From: Saccharicrinis fermentans DSM 9555 = JCM 21142
Lineage (GTDB): Bacteria > Bacteroidota > Bacteroidia > Bacteroidales > Marinilabiliaceae
NCBI RefSeq assembly: GCF_000517085.1
Contig: NZ_KI912107.1
Span: forward strand, 2,601,980 to 2,665,979
Direction of reading: 5' to 3'
DNA: 64,000 nt
In this document: positions 9,647 to 18,792 of the stretch, one piece after another
Layout: every line of letters starts with the position of its first letter
Numbering within the stretch: position 1 is the first letter of the stretch
Program-made: the position numbers and the translations under genes
Notes under the pieces: model-generated
The model's database searches: none
What the model was told of the DNA's origin: nothing
Seen by the model: the letters and a program-made list of their open reading frames with translations, nothing else

Positions 9647-10324
9647 TCATAGTCCTCTTGATGCAAGTTTTTTTGCGCTACCTTCCATAAACATTTTAAT
9701 TTTCCGAATCCGTTCCTTTCCCATGCCGGGAACTGCCAGCAGGGACTTTTCATCCGCCTTCAATATTCCTTCAATAGTACCAAAGTGCTGTAACAGTTCT
9801 GCAGCTATCTTAGGCCCTACCATAGGCAATCCCTGCAAAAAATACTGTTGTCGTTTATATAAAGTCTTCGGTTTGTATCCACGCCTGTATAGTACTTGCT
9901 GCTGATTCTGGTTTTGCTGGGCGATCATCCATAACATTTGAACAGTATCTTCAACACTCGAAGTGTAATTAATAGGAATCTGCCAAGCCACAGAAACAGA
10001 TAGCAGAGCTCCCCTTATGGCTTCTCGCGTAATCGCATGTCCTGTACAAAAAGGATTACCCTCAATAATTAAAGTGGGAATAAAAGCACTTTTTCTAAGA
10101 TGATAACATTGTTTAAAGAGTCTGCCTTCTATCAGAGAAACCACAAAATCATCTTTGGTCTTGCGCTCTACTACCACCTGTTCGTTAATCACATAATCTC
10201 CTGTTTTCATCCTCTTCATTTCTATGAAACAATATTTTTCCTTCAAAATATCCGGAATCCCCGAAGGCACTTCGCGATAATCAACCGTAATACTGGGGTA
10301 TATTTTTTTACACATCACTAACAA
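9647..10324 (-). CDS. XPF/ERCC4-type nuclease with helix-hairpin-helix tail
   Basis: 225-residue predicted structure-specific DNA endonuclease. The nuclease core shows ITVDYREVPSGI (residues 12-23) and the hallmark GDX(n)ERKX3D as GDYVINEQVVVERKTKDDF followed by VSLIEGRLFKQ (about residues 42-72); Asp and Glu-Arg-Lys form the metal site of the XPF/MUS81 family. Residues about 164-213 carry two helix-hairpin-helix motifs (LPMVGPKIAAELLQHFG and LLAVPGMGKERIRKI) that bind DNA backbone. No helicase domain is fused, so it resembles the compact archaeal short form. ATG at 10315 (MCKKIYPS) is an alternative start. It converges with the acetyltransferase gene. A repair role at branched DNA is inferred from the family. 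Confidence 0.85.
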   Translation of the reverse strand: MLVMCKKIYPSITVDYREVPSGIPDILKEKYCFIEMKRMKTGDYVINEQVVVERKTKDDFVVSLIEGRLFKQCYHLRKSAFIPTLIIEGNPFCTGHAITREAIRGALLSVSVAWQIPINYTSSVEDTVQMLWMIAQQNQNQQQVLYRRGYKPKTLYKRQQYFLQGLPMVGPKIAAELLQHFGTIEGILKADEKSLLAVPGMGKERIRKIKMFMEGSAKKLASRGL

Positions 10325-10422
10325 TGAATATTTTACAACCCCATTATCAAAGTTAATATTTTATTATTATCTTATTATCGTCAATATCAAACAAAATTAT
10401 TCATCCTTAAAAAAACGTCCAT

Positions 10423-11379
10423 ATGTTCAATAATCCAGCCATAGACATTGCCATCGGCCTAATATTTATATATGCCTTATACAGTCTTATAACTACCACA
10501 TTCACCGAGCTCATTAATTCCTGGTTAAATCTGCGAGGTAAAGTCTTACGTACCGGAATAAAACGGATGTTGGACGACCAGGAGAACAAAACAGTAAACA
10601 GCGAAATACTTAGCCAAACATTTTTAGCCCGACCGGAATACAAATACTTAGGCAAAAAAAGCATGTTCACAGGAAAGAGCAAACTACCCTCCTACCTCAA
10701 ACCTAAAACATTTGCCAAAACTTTATTAAGTATGCTCGACGAACTTTTTGACAGCAAAAAAAATATGTCAGTTATAAAAAACAAATTAAATTCAGATAGC
10801 CCAAGTCAGCAATATTTGATAAGACTAATTGAAGAAACCGAAAACAATAGAGAAGCATTTAAAACAGCCATTGAAGAATGGTATTGCGAAACCATGGAGC
10901 GCGTGTCAGGTTGGTACAAAAAGAAAGCTCAACTTGTTTCTTTTGTTATAGGACTGTTGATCGCCTTTTCATTGAACTTAAACACCATAGAGATAGCAAA
11001 ACGACTGGGAAGAGATGAACAATCAGGTATTGCCCTGGTTCAGGCAGCCAGTAGCTATGTCGAAAGCTATAGATCACAGGACGCAATACCCACTGAAAGA
11101 CTGGAAAAAATAGACGCATTAACCACTCATATCGACGATCTATTGAAGGATACAAAGACAGTGGTCTCCATATTAGATATTAAATATCCTGATACAGAAA
11201 AAGACAGTCCCAGTTGGTTCAATTATATTTTTGGATGCTTTCTCACAGCCATCGCATTATCGGTTGGATCTCCCTTTTGGTTTGATTTATTAAACAAACT
11301 GATTCAACTTAGGGGAGCAGGTGTACAGGAAAAAAACACTTTAAACCATCTTTCCCCTCCCAAAAAACAAACAACCTGA
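10423..11379 (+). CDS. Conserved membrane protein of unknown function
   Basis: 318 residues. One N-terminal transmembrane helix (about 8-30, IAIGLIFIYALYSLITTTFTELINSWLNLRGKVLRTGI), a soluble region of about 130 residues, then ERVSGWYKKKAQLVSFVIGLLIAFSLNLNTIEIAKRL (second helix, about 160-195), a second soluble loop of some 80 residues, and a C-terminal helix with SVGSPFWFDLLNKLIQLRGAG. The layout (short N-helix, ERVSGWYKR, N-x-D/N-T, APFWFDLLNKL-x-x-LRGAG) recalls an uncharacterised bacterial membrane family, from memory only. The short tail after LRGAG is hydrophilic. It neighbours the ERCC4-type nuclease gene divergently and the NarL regulator convergently (7 bases between stops). No function assigned. 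Confidence 0.7.
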   Translation: MFNNPAIDIAIGLIFIYALYSLITTTFTELINSWLNLRGKVLRTGIKRMLDDQENKTVNSEILSQTFLARPEYKYLGKKSMFTGKSKLPSYLKPKTFAKTLLSMLDELFDSKKNMSVIKNKLNSDSPSQQYLIRLIEETENNREAFKTAIEEWYCETMERVSGWYKKKAQLVSFVIGLLIAFSLNLNTIEIAKRLGRDEQSGIALVQAASSYVESYRSQDAIPTERLEKIDALTTHIDDLLKDTKTVVSILDIKYPDTEKDSPSWFNYIFGCFLTAIALSVGSPFWFDLLNKLIQLRGAGVQEKNTLNHLSPPKKQTT

Positions 11380-11386
11380 CTTTTAG

Positions 11387-12022
11387 CTATAAAATAATTT
11401 GGTGACTCAAAGCATATTTGGTAAGCGCTACATTATTAGCCAGATTGAGTTTTTTTAGGATATTATTGCGATGATTACTAATGGTATTTTTACTTATTTG
11501 AAGTTTATGGGCAATATCTGTTTTCGTCATTCCATCTGCTAACATGCACATTACCTGATATTCTCTATCCGTAAGCCCCTCATGATCCACAACCCCATCT
11601 ACACCCACAATAAAGCGGTTGGCAAAAAGAGATTCCTGCCTTGGGGTTAGATAACGCTTGTATTTCACCACGCTTTTAACGGCACGAATCAATTCATCAG
11701 GATTCTCTTCCTTATTAATATATGCCAAGGCACCACTTTTAAAGGAACGAACAGCCCACTTATCATCTGCGTTCATAGTAAAAACCACCACTGGAAGTTT
11801 AGGATAATCATCTCTTAACCTGGCTATCAAATCCAAGGAACTAATGCCAGGCATATTCATATCCACAATAGCAGCATCAAAAGTATTATTTTGAAGGATA
11901 GACAACAGCTTATCTCCACTGTCTGCTTCGGCTTTAACTGCAATACCAGTACAATCCTGAAAAATAAAATGCAAACCCGTCCTTACAACGGCATGGTCAT
12001 CGGCAATAATTACAGATATCAT
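11387..12022 (-). CDS. NarL/FixJ-family response regulator (orphan)
   Basis: 211-residue two-component response regulator. Receiver domain residues 1-120: acidic pair D8-D9, phospho-acceptor D54 (AAIVDMNMPG), conserved Thr in VVFTMNADD and Lys in YINKEE. C-terminal LuxR helix-turn-helix about residues 145-205 with LTDREYQVMCMLADGMTKTDIAHKLQISKNTISNHRNNILKKL. I chose ATG at 12022 because the receiver's first strand begins directly there (MISVIIADDH); an upstream ATG at 12049 adds nine untypical residues. No histidine kinase is adjacent. Roughly 400 bases upstream lies the phytase-linked TonB receptor, divergently placed, so control of that operon is possible but unproven. Confidence 0.9.
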   Translation of the reverse strand: MISVIIADDHAVVRTGLHFIFQDCTGIAVKAEADSGDKLLSILQNNTFDAAIVDMNMPGISSLDLIARLRDDYPKLPVVVFTMNADDKWAVRSFKSGALAYINKEENPDELIRAVKSVVKYKRYLTPRQESLFANRFIVGVDGVVDHEGLTDREYQVMCMLADGMTKTDIAHKLQISKNTISNHRNNILKKLNLANNVALTKYALSHQIIL

Positions 12023-12424
12023 AACAAGCCTAGTTTTATGAATGTACAAATGTATACCTGGGCACCTTAAAGAGAAAGTACGACATATTAAAATATCATT
12101 AATAATCTAGGTTACAATTAAGTTAACGTTACTTCTATCACCTCCATACACATGTCATTCTGGCACTACAAAACACATAACCACATCATTATCAATCCAT
12201 AATCACGCCAAAGAAAGTCGTCATAGTAAAAAGTACTACGTCCGCATCAACAACACAACTATTGCCTAAGGATGCATTCCCCACTAAACTTGCAGCGAAA
12301 ATTTGAAGACTTAGTGCGCATTCAAATAGATTAACAAATCATTGCCTGACCGAAGCAAATTATTACAAACAGGAAAATGCCTTGGCGACGAGTTCCATAT
12401 GACCATTGAAAAATAAATTTAAAC
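12023..12424. other. Intergenic region between response regulator and TonB receptor
   Basis: No gene is supported. It contains a GTTAACGTTAC stretch near 12122-12132 that could be a regulator site. At its end (12390-12411) it holds one copy of the dispersed element with CCATATGACCATTGAAA, just before the receptor's start codon. Confidence 0.4.
12390..12411 (+). repeat. Dispersed short repeat, copy 1
   Basis: Contains TTCCATATGACCATTGAAA, shared with copies near 43704 and 46175 and, in a diverged form, near 23927. It ends 13 bases before the TonB receptor ATG, so it falls in the ribosome-binding or leader region. Confidence 0.7.
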
Positions 12425-15172
12425 ATGAAAAAACTTTTTTTATTTCTTACCTTACTAATGCTTTCTGTCTTCGGACTAAAAGCACAAACTGGCAACATAA
12501 GAGGTAGAGTACTGGATGCAAACAATCTATCTCTGCCCGGAGCCAGCATTTACACCGAAGACTTTAACATAGGGACCTTTACCGATGTAAACGGTCATTA
12601 TATAATTAGTGGTATACAGGCCGGTGAATACCAATTAAAAGTGTCCTACATTGGCTTTCAGCCAATGGTATTAAAAGCGATTGTTAAATCAGGAAAAACA
12701 ACAATTGTAGACTTCAAACTCGACCCCGGCATGGGACTTGACGAAATAACGATTACAGGCGGCTTACAAGGTCAGTCAAAAGCGCTAAACCAACAAAAAA
12801 GTAATGGCAACATCACCAATGTAATTGCAGCTGATCAAGTAGGTAAATTTCCGGATGCCAATATTGGCGATGCACTCAAACGCATTCCAGGCATCAATGT
12901 TCAATACGATCAGGGAGAGGCACGTTTTGGCAATATCCGTGGCACAGCACCTCAATACAACTCGGTTACCATCAATGGAGAGCGTATTCCTTCAGCAGAA
13001 GCCGAGATCCGCTCCATCCAACTAGATCTGGTTCCTTCTGATATGATTCAGACCATTGAAGTAAATAAAGCTGTTACCCCCAATATGGATGCCGATGCAA
13101 TTGGTGCTTCAGTAAACCTGGTTACCCTCTCCGAACCTGCGGGCGAACGCATTTCCGGTTCAGTAGCAGCAGGCTATAACGGTCTGGCCAAACAGGCCAA
13201 CTACACGGCCAACATCATATATGGCAACCGCTTCGTCAGAGATAAAATCGGCATGACAATAGGGGCCTCAATAAACAACAACAATCTGGGTTCTGACAAC
13301 GTAGAAGCTGAATGGGACGGTGATGATAATAATTATTACTTAAAAGAACTACAAGTTCGACAATATTATTTACAACGACTGCGGCAAAGTTATTCCGGTT
13401 CATTTGATTTTAAACTAAACGAAAATCACAATCTTTATTTAAAAGGAATGTACAACAGAAGAAAAGACTGGGAAAACCGCTACCGTAATATCTTAGCTGC
13501 CGATGATGCACCAGCCCCAAACGGCATTTACCCCATTGATAAGGCAGAAAGAGAAACCAAAGCGGGTGGCAATAACAAGAATGCTCGCTTGGAAGACCAA
13601 CAGATGATGCAATTCTCATTGAATGGAGAGCACTTAATGGGCAAAATAAAAGCCGACTGGGGACTGTCTTATTCCAAAGCATCAGAAGATAGACCATTGG
13701 AAAGATATATCAACTTTACGATGGAACAAAGTGATTTAAAAGGAGATGTTACTGACCCCAAAAAACCATTTATGACATTACTGGACGAATCACTACAAGA
13801 CCTAAACAGTAGTTGGGAACTGGACGAATTAACGGAAGAAAATCAGAACACAGAAGATGTGGATATGGTAGCCAAATTAAACATAGAAATTCCGATGGCC
13901 AGCGGAGATTTTAAAAATGCTTTAAAATTAGGTGCCAAATACAAATCAAAAAACAAAGAGCGTGACAATAACTTCTTTGATATCCAAATAAAAGATGAAG
14001 ACGCTTTTTTAGTCGATGCGCTAAGCAATACAAAAAATCAATCAAAAGACGATTTTATGCCGGGCGACAAATACAATGTAGGTACTTTTGTTACGAAAGA
14101 ATATTTAGGAAGCATAGATTTTAATGATGCCGACATGTTTGAAAAAGAAGCCAATTACGCAGAATATGCCGGAAACTTTAATGCATCAGAGAACATCACT
14201 GCCGGATATATAATGCTAGATCAGAAACTAGGAAACAAATGGTCTGCTATTATTGGATTACGTCTTGAGCATACAACCACCGAAAACAAAGGCAAGAAAT
14301 GGGATGATGATGCGGAAGTATTATCGGACACTCCTGAAGAAAAGAATGATTACACCAACCTGTTACCAAACCTGCACTTGAAATATAAATTAAACAAAAA
14401 TAGTATATTACGATTCGCTTATACAAATACCATTGCTCGTCCTGATTATTTTAAACTAGTACCTTTTCAAGAAATAGAGGACGGAGACGAAATATCATTG
14501 GGCAACCCAGATCTGGAGCCAACCACATCGGCCAACTTTGACCTGATGGCAGAACATTATTTTAAATCCATTGGTATTGTCTCTGCTGGTTTCTTTTACA
14601 AGGACATACACGATTTTATTGTACATGAGCGTCATAACGATTATACCTATGAGGGTACCGAATGGCACAAATTTGAACGTCCCATCAACGGAGGTGATGT
14701 TTCCCTTTGGGGACTTGAATTCTCAGCTCAGCGGCAACTAGATTTCCTACCCGGCTTTTTGAAAAGATTAGGCTTGTATACCAACTATACCTATACCCAT
14801 TCAGCTATCACTAATTTTAATATAGAAGATCGTGAAGACGAAAACCTTTCTATGCCAGGCTCACCTGAGCATACCTTAAATGCATCCATTTCCTATGAGA
14901 CCAGTAAATTTACGGGCAGATTATCGTTTAACTATGCCAGCAGTTTCATGGATGAATTTGATGATGAAGCCTTTAAAGATATATATTATGATGAAGTAAC
15001 CTATCTCGACTTAAATCTTAGCTATGCCTTTCATAAAAACTACATGGTGTATACCGACTTTAATAACTTACTCAATCAACCCCTCAGATACTTTCAAGGA
15101 AAAAGTAACAGAACATACCAAATGGAATATTACGGAACAACGGCAAAAATAGGCCTTAAATTAAATTTTTAA
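12425..15172 (+). CDS. TonB-dependent outer-membrane receptor, phytase-linked
   Basis: 915-residue receptor. Signal peptide MKKLFLFLTLLMLSVFGLKAQ; carboxypeptidase-D-like regulatory domain about residues 23-105 (GNIRGRVLDANNLSLPGASI to VDFKLDPG); plug domain about 125-235 (VIAADQVGKFPDANIGDALK, RIPGINVQ, RGTAPQYNSVTINGERIPS); 22-stranded barrel to the end, with terminal IGLKLNF. The KFPDAN-x-GDALKR-x-PG plug is the variant seen in receptors for carbohydrates and other large solutes. The next gene on the strand, 120 bases on, is a phytase lipoprotein, so the likely ligand is phytate, an inositol phosphate or another phosphorylated compound (inference). No SusD partner is present. It is preceded by a copy of a short dispersed repeat. 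Confidence 0.93.
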   Translation: MKKLFLFLTLLMLSVFGLKAQTGNIRGRVLDANNLSLPGASIYTEDFNIGTFTDVNGHYIISGIQAGEYQLKVSYIGFQPMVLKAIVKSGKTTIVDFKLDPGMGLDEITITGGLQGQSKALNQQKSNGNITNVIAADQVGKFPDANIGDALKRIPGINVQYDQGEARFGNIRGTAPQYNSVTINGERIPSAEAEIRSIQLDLVPSDMIQTIEVNKAVTPNMDADAIGASVNLVTLSEPAGERISGSVAAGYNGLAKQANYTANIIYGNRFVRDKIGMTIGASINNNNLGSDNVEAEWDGDDNNYYLKELQVRQYYLQRLRQSYSGSFDFKLNENHNLYLKGMYNRRKDWENRYRNILAADDAPAPNGIYPIDKAERETKAGGNNKNARLEDQQMMQFSLNGEHLMGKIKADWGLSYSKASEDRPLERYINFTMEQSDLKGDVTDPKKPFMTLLDESLQDLNSSWELDELTEENQNTEDVDMVAKLNIEIPMASGDFKNALKLGAKYKSKNKERDNNFFDIQIKDEDAFLVDALSNTKNQSKDDFMPGDKYNVGTFVTKEYLGSIDFNDADMFEKEANYAEYAGNFNASENITAGYIMLDQKLGNKWSAIIGLRLEHTTTENKGKKWDDDAEVLSDTPEEKNDYTNLLPNLHLKYKLNKNSILRFAYTNTIARPDYFKLVPFQEIEDGDEISLGNPDLEPTTSANFDLMAEHYFKSIGIVSAGFFYKDIHDFIVHERHNDYTYEGTEWHKFERPINGGDVSLWGLEFSAQRQLDFLPGFLKRLGLYTNYTYTHSAITNFNIEDREDENLSMPGSPEHTLNASISYETSKFTGRLSFNYASSFMDEFDDEAFKDIYYDEVTYLDLNLSYAFHKNYMVYTDFNNLLNQPLRYFQGKSNRTYQMEYYGTTAKIGLKLNF

Positions 15173-15173
15173 C

Positions 15174-15212
15174 CCCGAGGATGTATTAGAATTTTCTAAT
15201 ACATTTTCCACA
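15174..15212. repeat. Minimal inverted-repeat element between receptor and phytase
   Basis: Starts two bases after the receptor stop. TGTATTAGAA (15182-15191) and TTCTAATACA (15194-15203) form a perfect 10-bp stem with a 2-base loop. The two halves are the left and right ends of the roughly 170-bp inverted-repeat element seen whole at 31758-31928, here without its interior. It may act as an mRNA stabiliser or attenuator between the two genes. Confidence 0.65.
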
Positions 15213-15291
15213 CTTAAAAACACAAAATGAACCTCCACAAATAACAATCAGGGCAAGTCCCATATAAACATTAATAATAATACTTAAACAC

Positions 15292-16467
15292 ATGCAGTTC
15301 ATCAATTTAACAACACTCTTTATTGCAGCCGCAAGCATCTTAAGCAGCTGTCAGCCAAAAGGCAACCAAAATAACAATTCTGAAGCCGAAAGGGACAATA
15401 CGGCTATTCTGGAAAAAAACAAAGAAGCCAGAGACGATTCCTTGAAACTTACCGAAGCCTATGCCTTACAAGCACAGTTTTCAAATATCGTAAGTGCAGA
15501 TTACGAAACCACTCCGGTAAAATCTAACCTGGGTGATGATGCAGCCGATGACCCTGCCATTTGGATAAACAAAATACATCCAGAAAAGAGCATGATCATT
15601 GGCACCAACAAAAAAGCAGGACTAAATGTATATGATTTACAGGGCAATGAACTTCAGTTTATACCCATTGGCAAAATGAACAACGCAGACGTAAGTTATA
15701 ATTTTGCATACAAAGGTCAACAAGTAGATTTACTAGCAGGAAGTAACCGCACAAGCCAAAGTATTGATGTATTGTTGATTGATGGTGCAAACCAAAAAAT
15801 AATAGAAAAACCATTGTGCTCTATACCTTCCTCAGTGGATGATGTCTATGGTCTGTGCATGTATTTCGATGCGGTAGCCAACAAACATTACGTTTTTGTA
15901 AATGGTAAAAATGGTAAAATTGAACAATGGCTATTAAAAAATGACAATGATTCAATAAAGGGTGAATTGGCCCGCTCCTTTTGGGTAAGCAGTCAACCCG
16001 AAGGTATGGTCGTTGATCATGTAACCAACACTTTATTTGTTGGTGTGGAAGAGGATGCCATATACAAGTTCAAAGCACAGGCACAAGCTGACACCTCCAG
16101 CATTAGGCTCACAGCCTCCTGTAATGCAAACAATGCTCATATCAGTTACGACATCGAAGGTTTGACTATCTATCGAATTTCTGACACAAAAGGATATCTG
16201 TTGGCTTCAATACAAGGAAATTTCTCATACGCTATTTTTGATCTAAGCGAAAAAAACAACTATATCACCAGCTTTATCATCAAAGATGGAGTGTTTGATG
16301 GTGTTGAAGAAACGGACGGAATAGATGCAAACGCCAGCCTTATGGGTCCGAAATTTCCCAAAGGCATGCTAGTTGTTCAGGATGGATTCAATAAAGATAA
16401 AAAGGAAAATCAAAATCAAAATTTTAAAATAATATCCTTTGAAAGGATACTGCAATTTTTACAATAA
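15292..16467 (+). CDS. Beta-propeller phytase, lipoprotein
   Basis: 391-residue predicted 3-phytase (myo-inositol hexakisphosphate phosphohydrolase), anchored as a lipoprotein: signal peptide ending in the lipobox LSSC (Cys at residue 20). The six-bladed BPP fold is indicated by DDAADDPAIWIN (about 81-92), TNKKAGLNVYDLQG, SQPEGMVVDH, SYDIEGLTIY and GVEETDGIDAN, which hold the calcium- and phosphate-binding Asp/Glu residues of the family. Residues 25-60 form a charged linker. It releases phosphate from phytate at the cell surface or periplasm; the upstream TonB receptor would import ligand or product. A strong terminator follows. Confidence 0.92.
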   Translation: MQFINLTTLFIAAASILSSCQPKGNQNNNSEAERDNTAILEKNKEARDDSLKLTEAYALQAQFSNIVSADYETTPVKSNLGDDAADDPAIWINKIHPEKSMIIGTNKKAGLNVYDLQGNELQFIPIGKMNNADVSYNFAYKGQQVDLLAGSNRTSQSIDVLLIDGANQKIIEKPLCSIPSSVDDVYGLCMYFDAVANKHYVFVNGKNGKIEQWLLKNDNDSIKGELARSFWVSSQPEGMVVDHVTNTLFVGVEEDAIYKFKAQAQADTSSIRLTASCNANNAHISYDIEGLTIYRISDTKGYLLASIQGNFSYAIFDLSEKNNYITSFIIKDGVFDGVEETDGIDANASLMGPKFPKGMLVVQDGFNKDKKENQNQNFKIISFERILQFLQ

Positions 16468-16489
16468 CAAAACACTTCCTTATTTAACA

Positions 16490-16535
16490 AAAAAAGACGT
16501 GTGTTTTTTTATAAAACATCACGTCTTTTTTTTAT
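16490..16535. terminator. Rho-independent terminator after phytase
   Basis: GACGTG and CACGTC form the outer stem and GTTTT/AAAAC the inner stem, with one mismatch between them. The stem is bounded by an A-run on the left and eight T on the right, so it can end transcription of the receptor-phytase operon and, from the other strand, of the barrel gene at 16591. Confidence 0.88.
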
Positions 16536-16590
16536 CGATAAGTATCAATAGAAAAGGCTTATCCAGAAAAGAGACCTTACTACCAACGCT

Positions 16591-17172
16591 TTAAATTCCA
16601 AATAACCTATACCCAATGGTAAATGTAAGCACATCAGTTTTTTGGCCGAAATCTAATTTTGAAATATCTTTCATACCCCACTCATAACGCACATCGGCTG
16701 AGATTTTCCATACCTGAGCTCCAATACCTGCCTGAAATGTCCAGTTGGCATCTTTCATACTTTTTAAATCATCTTTTGATATAAATGAAGCAACAGGACC
16801 TGCTACTCCATATACACTAGCCACTTTTAAATCTATCAATTGAAGATTAGCCAACAAAGGCACATCCCACGATTTAATATCGCTATTTACGACAACCGAC
16901 TCGCCACCTTCAGTAATTTGATATTGTGTTTGTTTTTTGGCATAATATAATTCAGGTTGAAACGATAGCTTTCCAATAAGCTTCAAGCGTCCATAAGCAC
17001 CAAATAAAAAGCCCGATTTAGCTTCATTCTTGATTTCTGTTCCAGAAGGAATATTCGACAAATTAATATTTGTACTATTAAAACCCGCTTTTAGACCAAG
17101 GGCAATTCTATCCTGTGCTGACGTTGTACTTACCCATGCTATAATTGCAAATACCAATAGAATCTTCTTCAT
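16591..17172 (-). CDS. Small outer-membrane beta-barrel protein
   Basis: 193 residues with signal peptide MKKILLVFAIIAWVSTTSAQ followed by an eight-strand-like barrel pattern: ALGLKAGFNSTNI, SGFLFGAYGRLKL, LSFQPELYYAKKQTQY, DVPLLANLQL, ASVYGVAGPVASF, TFQAGIGAQVWKISADVRYEWG, and terminal VLTFTIGYRLFGI. This matches the porin-family barrel proteins (outer-membrane beta-barrel, PorT-like fold group) common in Bacteroidota. Function unknown; single gene, ending close to the bidirectional terminator. Confidence 0.82.
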   Translation of the reverse strand: MKKILLVFAIIAWVSTTSAQDRIALGLKAGFNSTNINLSNIPSGTEIKNEAKSGFLFGAYGRLKLIGKLSFQPELYYAKKQTQYQITEGGESVVVNSDIKSWDVPLLANLQLIDLKVASVYGVAGPVASFISKDDLKSMKDANWTFQAGIGAQVWKISADVRYEWGMKDISKLDFGQKTDVLTFTIGYRLFGI

Positions 17173-17248
17173 AATAAATAGTTTTTTTAAGTAAAAAAAA
17201 TGCTGTATTTGTTATAAATGACAATTAAAAACAAATATACACTTATAA

Positions 17249-18505
17249 TTATTTTGAATCCTGACTATTAGATCTTTTTTTAACAGGCACTCTTCGTTTA
17301 CTATTTTTATTAGAAGTACTATTATTCCGGCGAAAAGTTTTTTTAGCAGGTTTTTTCTCTTCAACAGGAGCTTCTCCCGGTTCAAAACCCTCCATTATTT
17401 CCAGTGGGATGGTATGTCCCAATAACTTTTCTATTCCCTTCAGGTAATCCATCTCCTCATGACCTACCAAAGAAATAGCTTCTCCGTTAGCGCCTGCCCT
17501 TCCTGTACGACCTATGCGATGAACATAATCTTCCGGCACATTGGGTAATTCAAAATTCACCACATGCGGCAACAATGGAATATCCAAACCACGCGCTGCA
17601 ACATCGGTAGCTACCAATGCCTTTATGGTTCCTTTTTTAAAGGAATCCAATGCTTTTACACGGGCATTCTGACTTTTATCACCATGAATTTCGGCAGACA
17701 AGACACCTCTTTTATTCAATTTCTTACCTAAACGATTAGCACCACTCTTGGTACGGGTAAAGATAAGAACCTGTTGCCAATCCCCCTCATGAATCAGACG
17801 AACCAACACCGCTGTTTTATCAACTTTAGCCACATGATAAGCCTTTTGAATAATTTTATCAGCCGTTGCATTTTCAGGAGCCGCATGAACAGTAACCGGA
17901 CGACTAAGAAAGCGGTCTGCCAGTTTTTTTATTTCTTTGGAAAAGGTAGCCGAGAAAAGCAAATTTTGTCTTTTGTCGGGCATCAGTTTAAGTATACGAT
18001 TAACATCCCTGGCAAACCCCATGTCCAACATCCTATCGGCCTCATCCAACACAAAAATCTCCACTTTAGAAAGCGAAACAACATTCTGTGATTCCAGATC
18101 CAATAATCTACCCGGTGTAGCTACTAATATATCAACACCATTTCTCAACTTAGCTATTTGCGGCTTAATGTTAACACCACCAAACACCACAGCCGATCTT
18201 AAATTTAAAAACTCACTGTACTCCTTTACGTTCTCAAATACTTGGGCAGCCAATTCTCGTGTTGGTGTCAGAACCAGTGCTCGCACTGGTCTACGTCTCA
18301 ACGGAGGCTCTTGTGATAAGATTTGCAACATAGGCAAAGTAAAACCAGCCGTTTTACCTGTTCCCGTTTGCGCTGAGGCCAACACATCTCTCCCTTCCAA
18401 AACGGGTGGTATGGCTTTTTCCTGAATAACTGAAGGTTCTGTATATTTTTTCTTTTCAACTGCCTTTAACAAAGCAGATGTTAATCCTAATTCTTTAAAT
18501 GTCAT
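17249..18505 (-). CDS. DEAD-box ATP-dependent RNA helicase (RhlE type)
   Basis: 418-residue RNA helicase. All motifs are present in order: Q motif ([20 protein letters not shown] in VIQEKAI), motif I AQTGTGKT (about 45-52), Ia PTRELA, Ib TPGR, II DEAD (about 155-158), III SAT, IV region [17 protein letters not shown] and [12 protein letters not shown]. The tail from about residue 375 is Lys/Arg/Ser-rich ([13 protein letters not shown] to [10 protein letters not shown]), as in RhlE-type cold-shock helicases of Bacteroidota that bind rRNA during ribosome assembly. Single gene; upstream (18540-18670) is a dispersed palindromic repeat. Confidence 0.93.
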   Translation of the reverse strand: MTFKELGLTSALLKAVEKKKYTEPSVIQEKAIPPVLEGRDVLASAQTGTGKTAGFTLPMLQILSQEPPLRRRPVRALVLTPTRELAAQVFENVKEYSEFLNLRSAVVFGGVNIKPQIAKLRNGVDILVATPGRLLDLESQNVVSLSKVEIFVLDEADRMLDMGFARDVNRILKLMPDKRQNLLFSATFSKEIKKLADRFLSRPVTVHAAPENATADKIIQKAYHVAKVDKTAVLVRLIHEGDWQQVLIFTRTKSGANRLGKKLNKRGVLSAEIHGDKSQNARVKALDSFKKGTIKALVATDVAARGLDIPLLPHVVNFELPNVPEDYVHRIGRTGRAGANGEAISLVGHEEMDYLKGIEKLLGHTIPLEIMEGFEPGEAPVEEKKPAKKTFRRNNSTSNKNSKRRVPVKKRSNSQDSK

Positions 18506-18544
18506 ATGTTTAATTTTGTATACGCTAGTTATCTAGCTATATTT

Positions 18545-18668
18545 TTGTCTTTAAAAAGAAGGCGACAAAGACAAGGTTTTCGATTATTTGAAACAGATGA
18601 GATGAATCTTACAGATGCATGTTTCAAAAATGAGAATAACGCAGTATTTGGTAATTTCTTGCAAAGAC
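18545..18668. repeat. Dispersed palindromic element, copy 1
   Basis: Shares AAAGACAAGG, CAAAAATGAGAATAACG, CAGTATTTGG and TTCTTGCAAAGAC with two copies at 46077-46337 and 46437-46585. It lies in the 287-base gap between the helicase and panE genes, where nothing else is seen. Confidence 0.7.
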
Positions 18669-18792
18669 CATTTTAAAAGACCTAACTTAAAAGAAGTTTA
18701 TCCATATAAAATGCGCTCAAAGATACGCTAACATTTTAATTATTGGCACATCCTGTTGAAAAAACTTGACTTTTAAAGAATTTGAGACTTTT

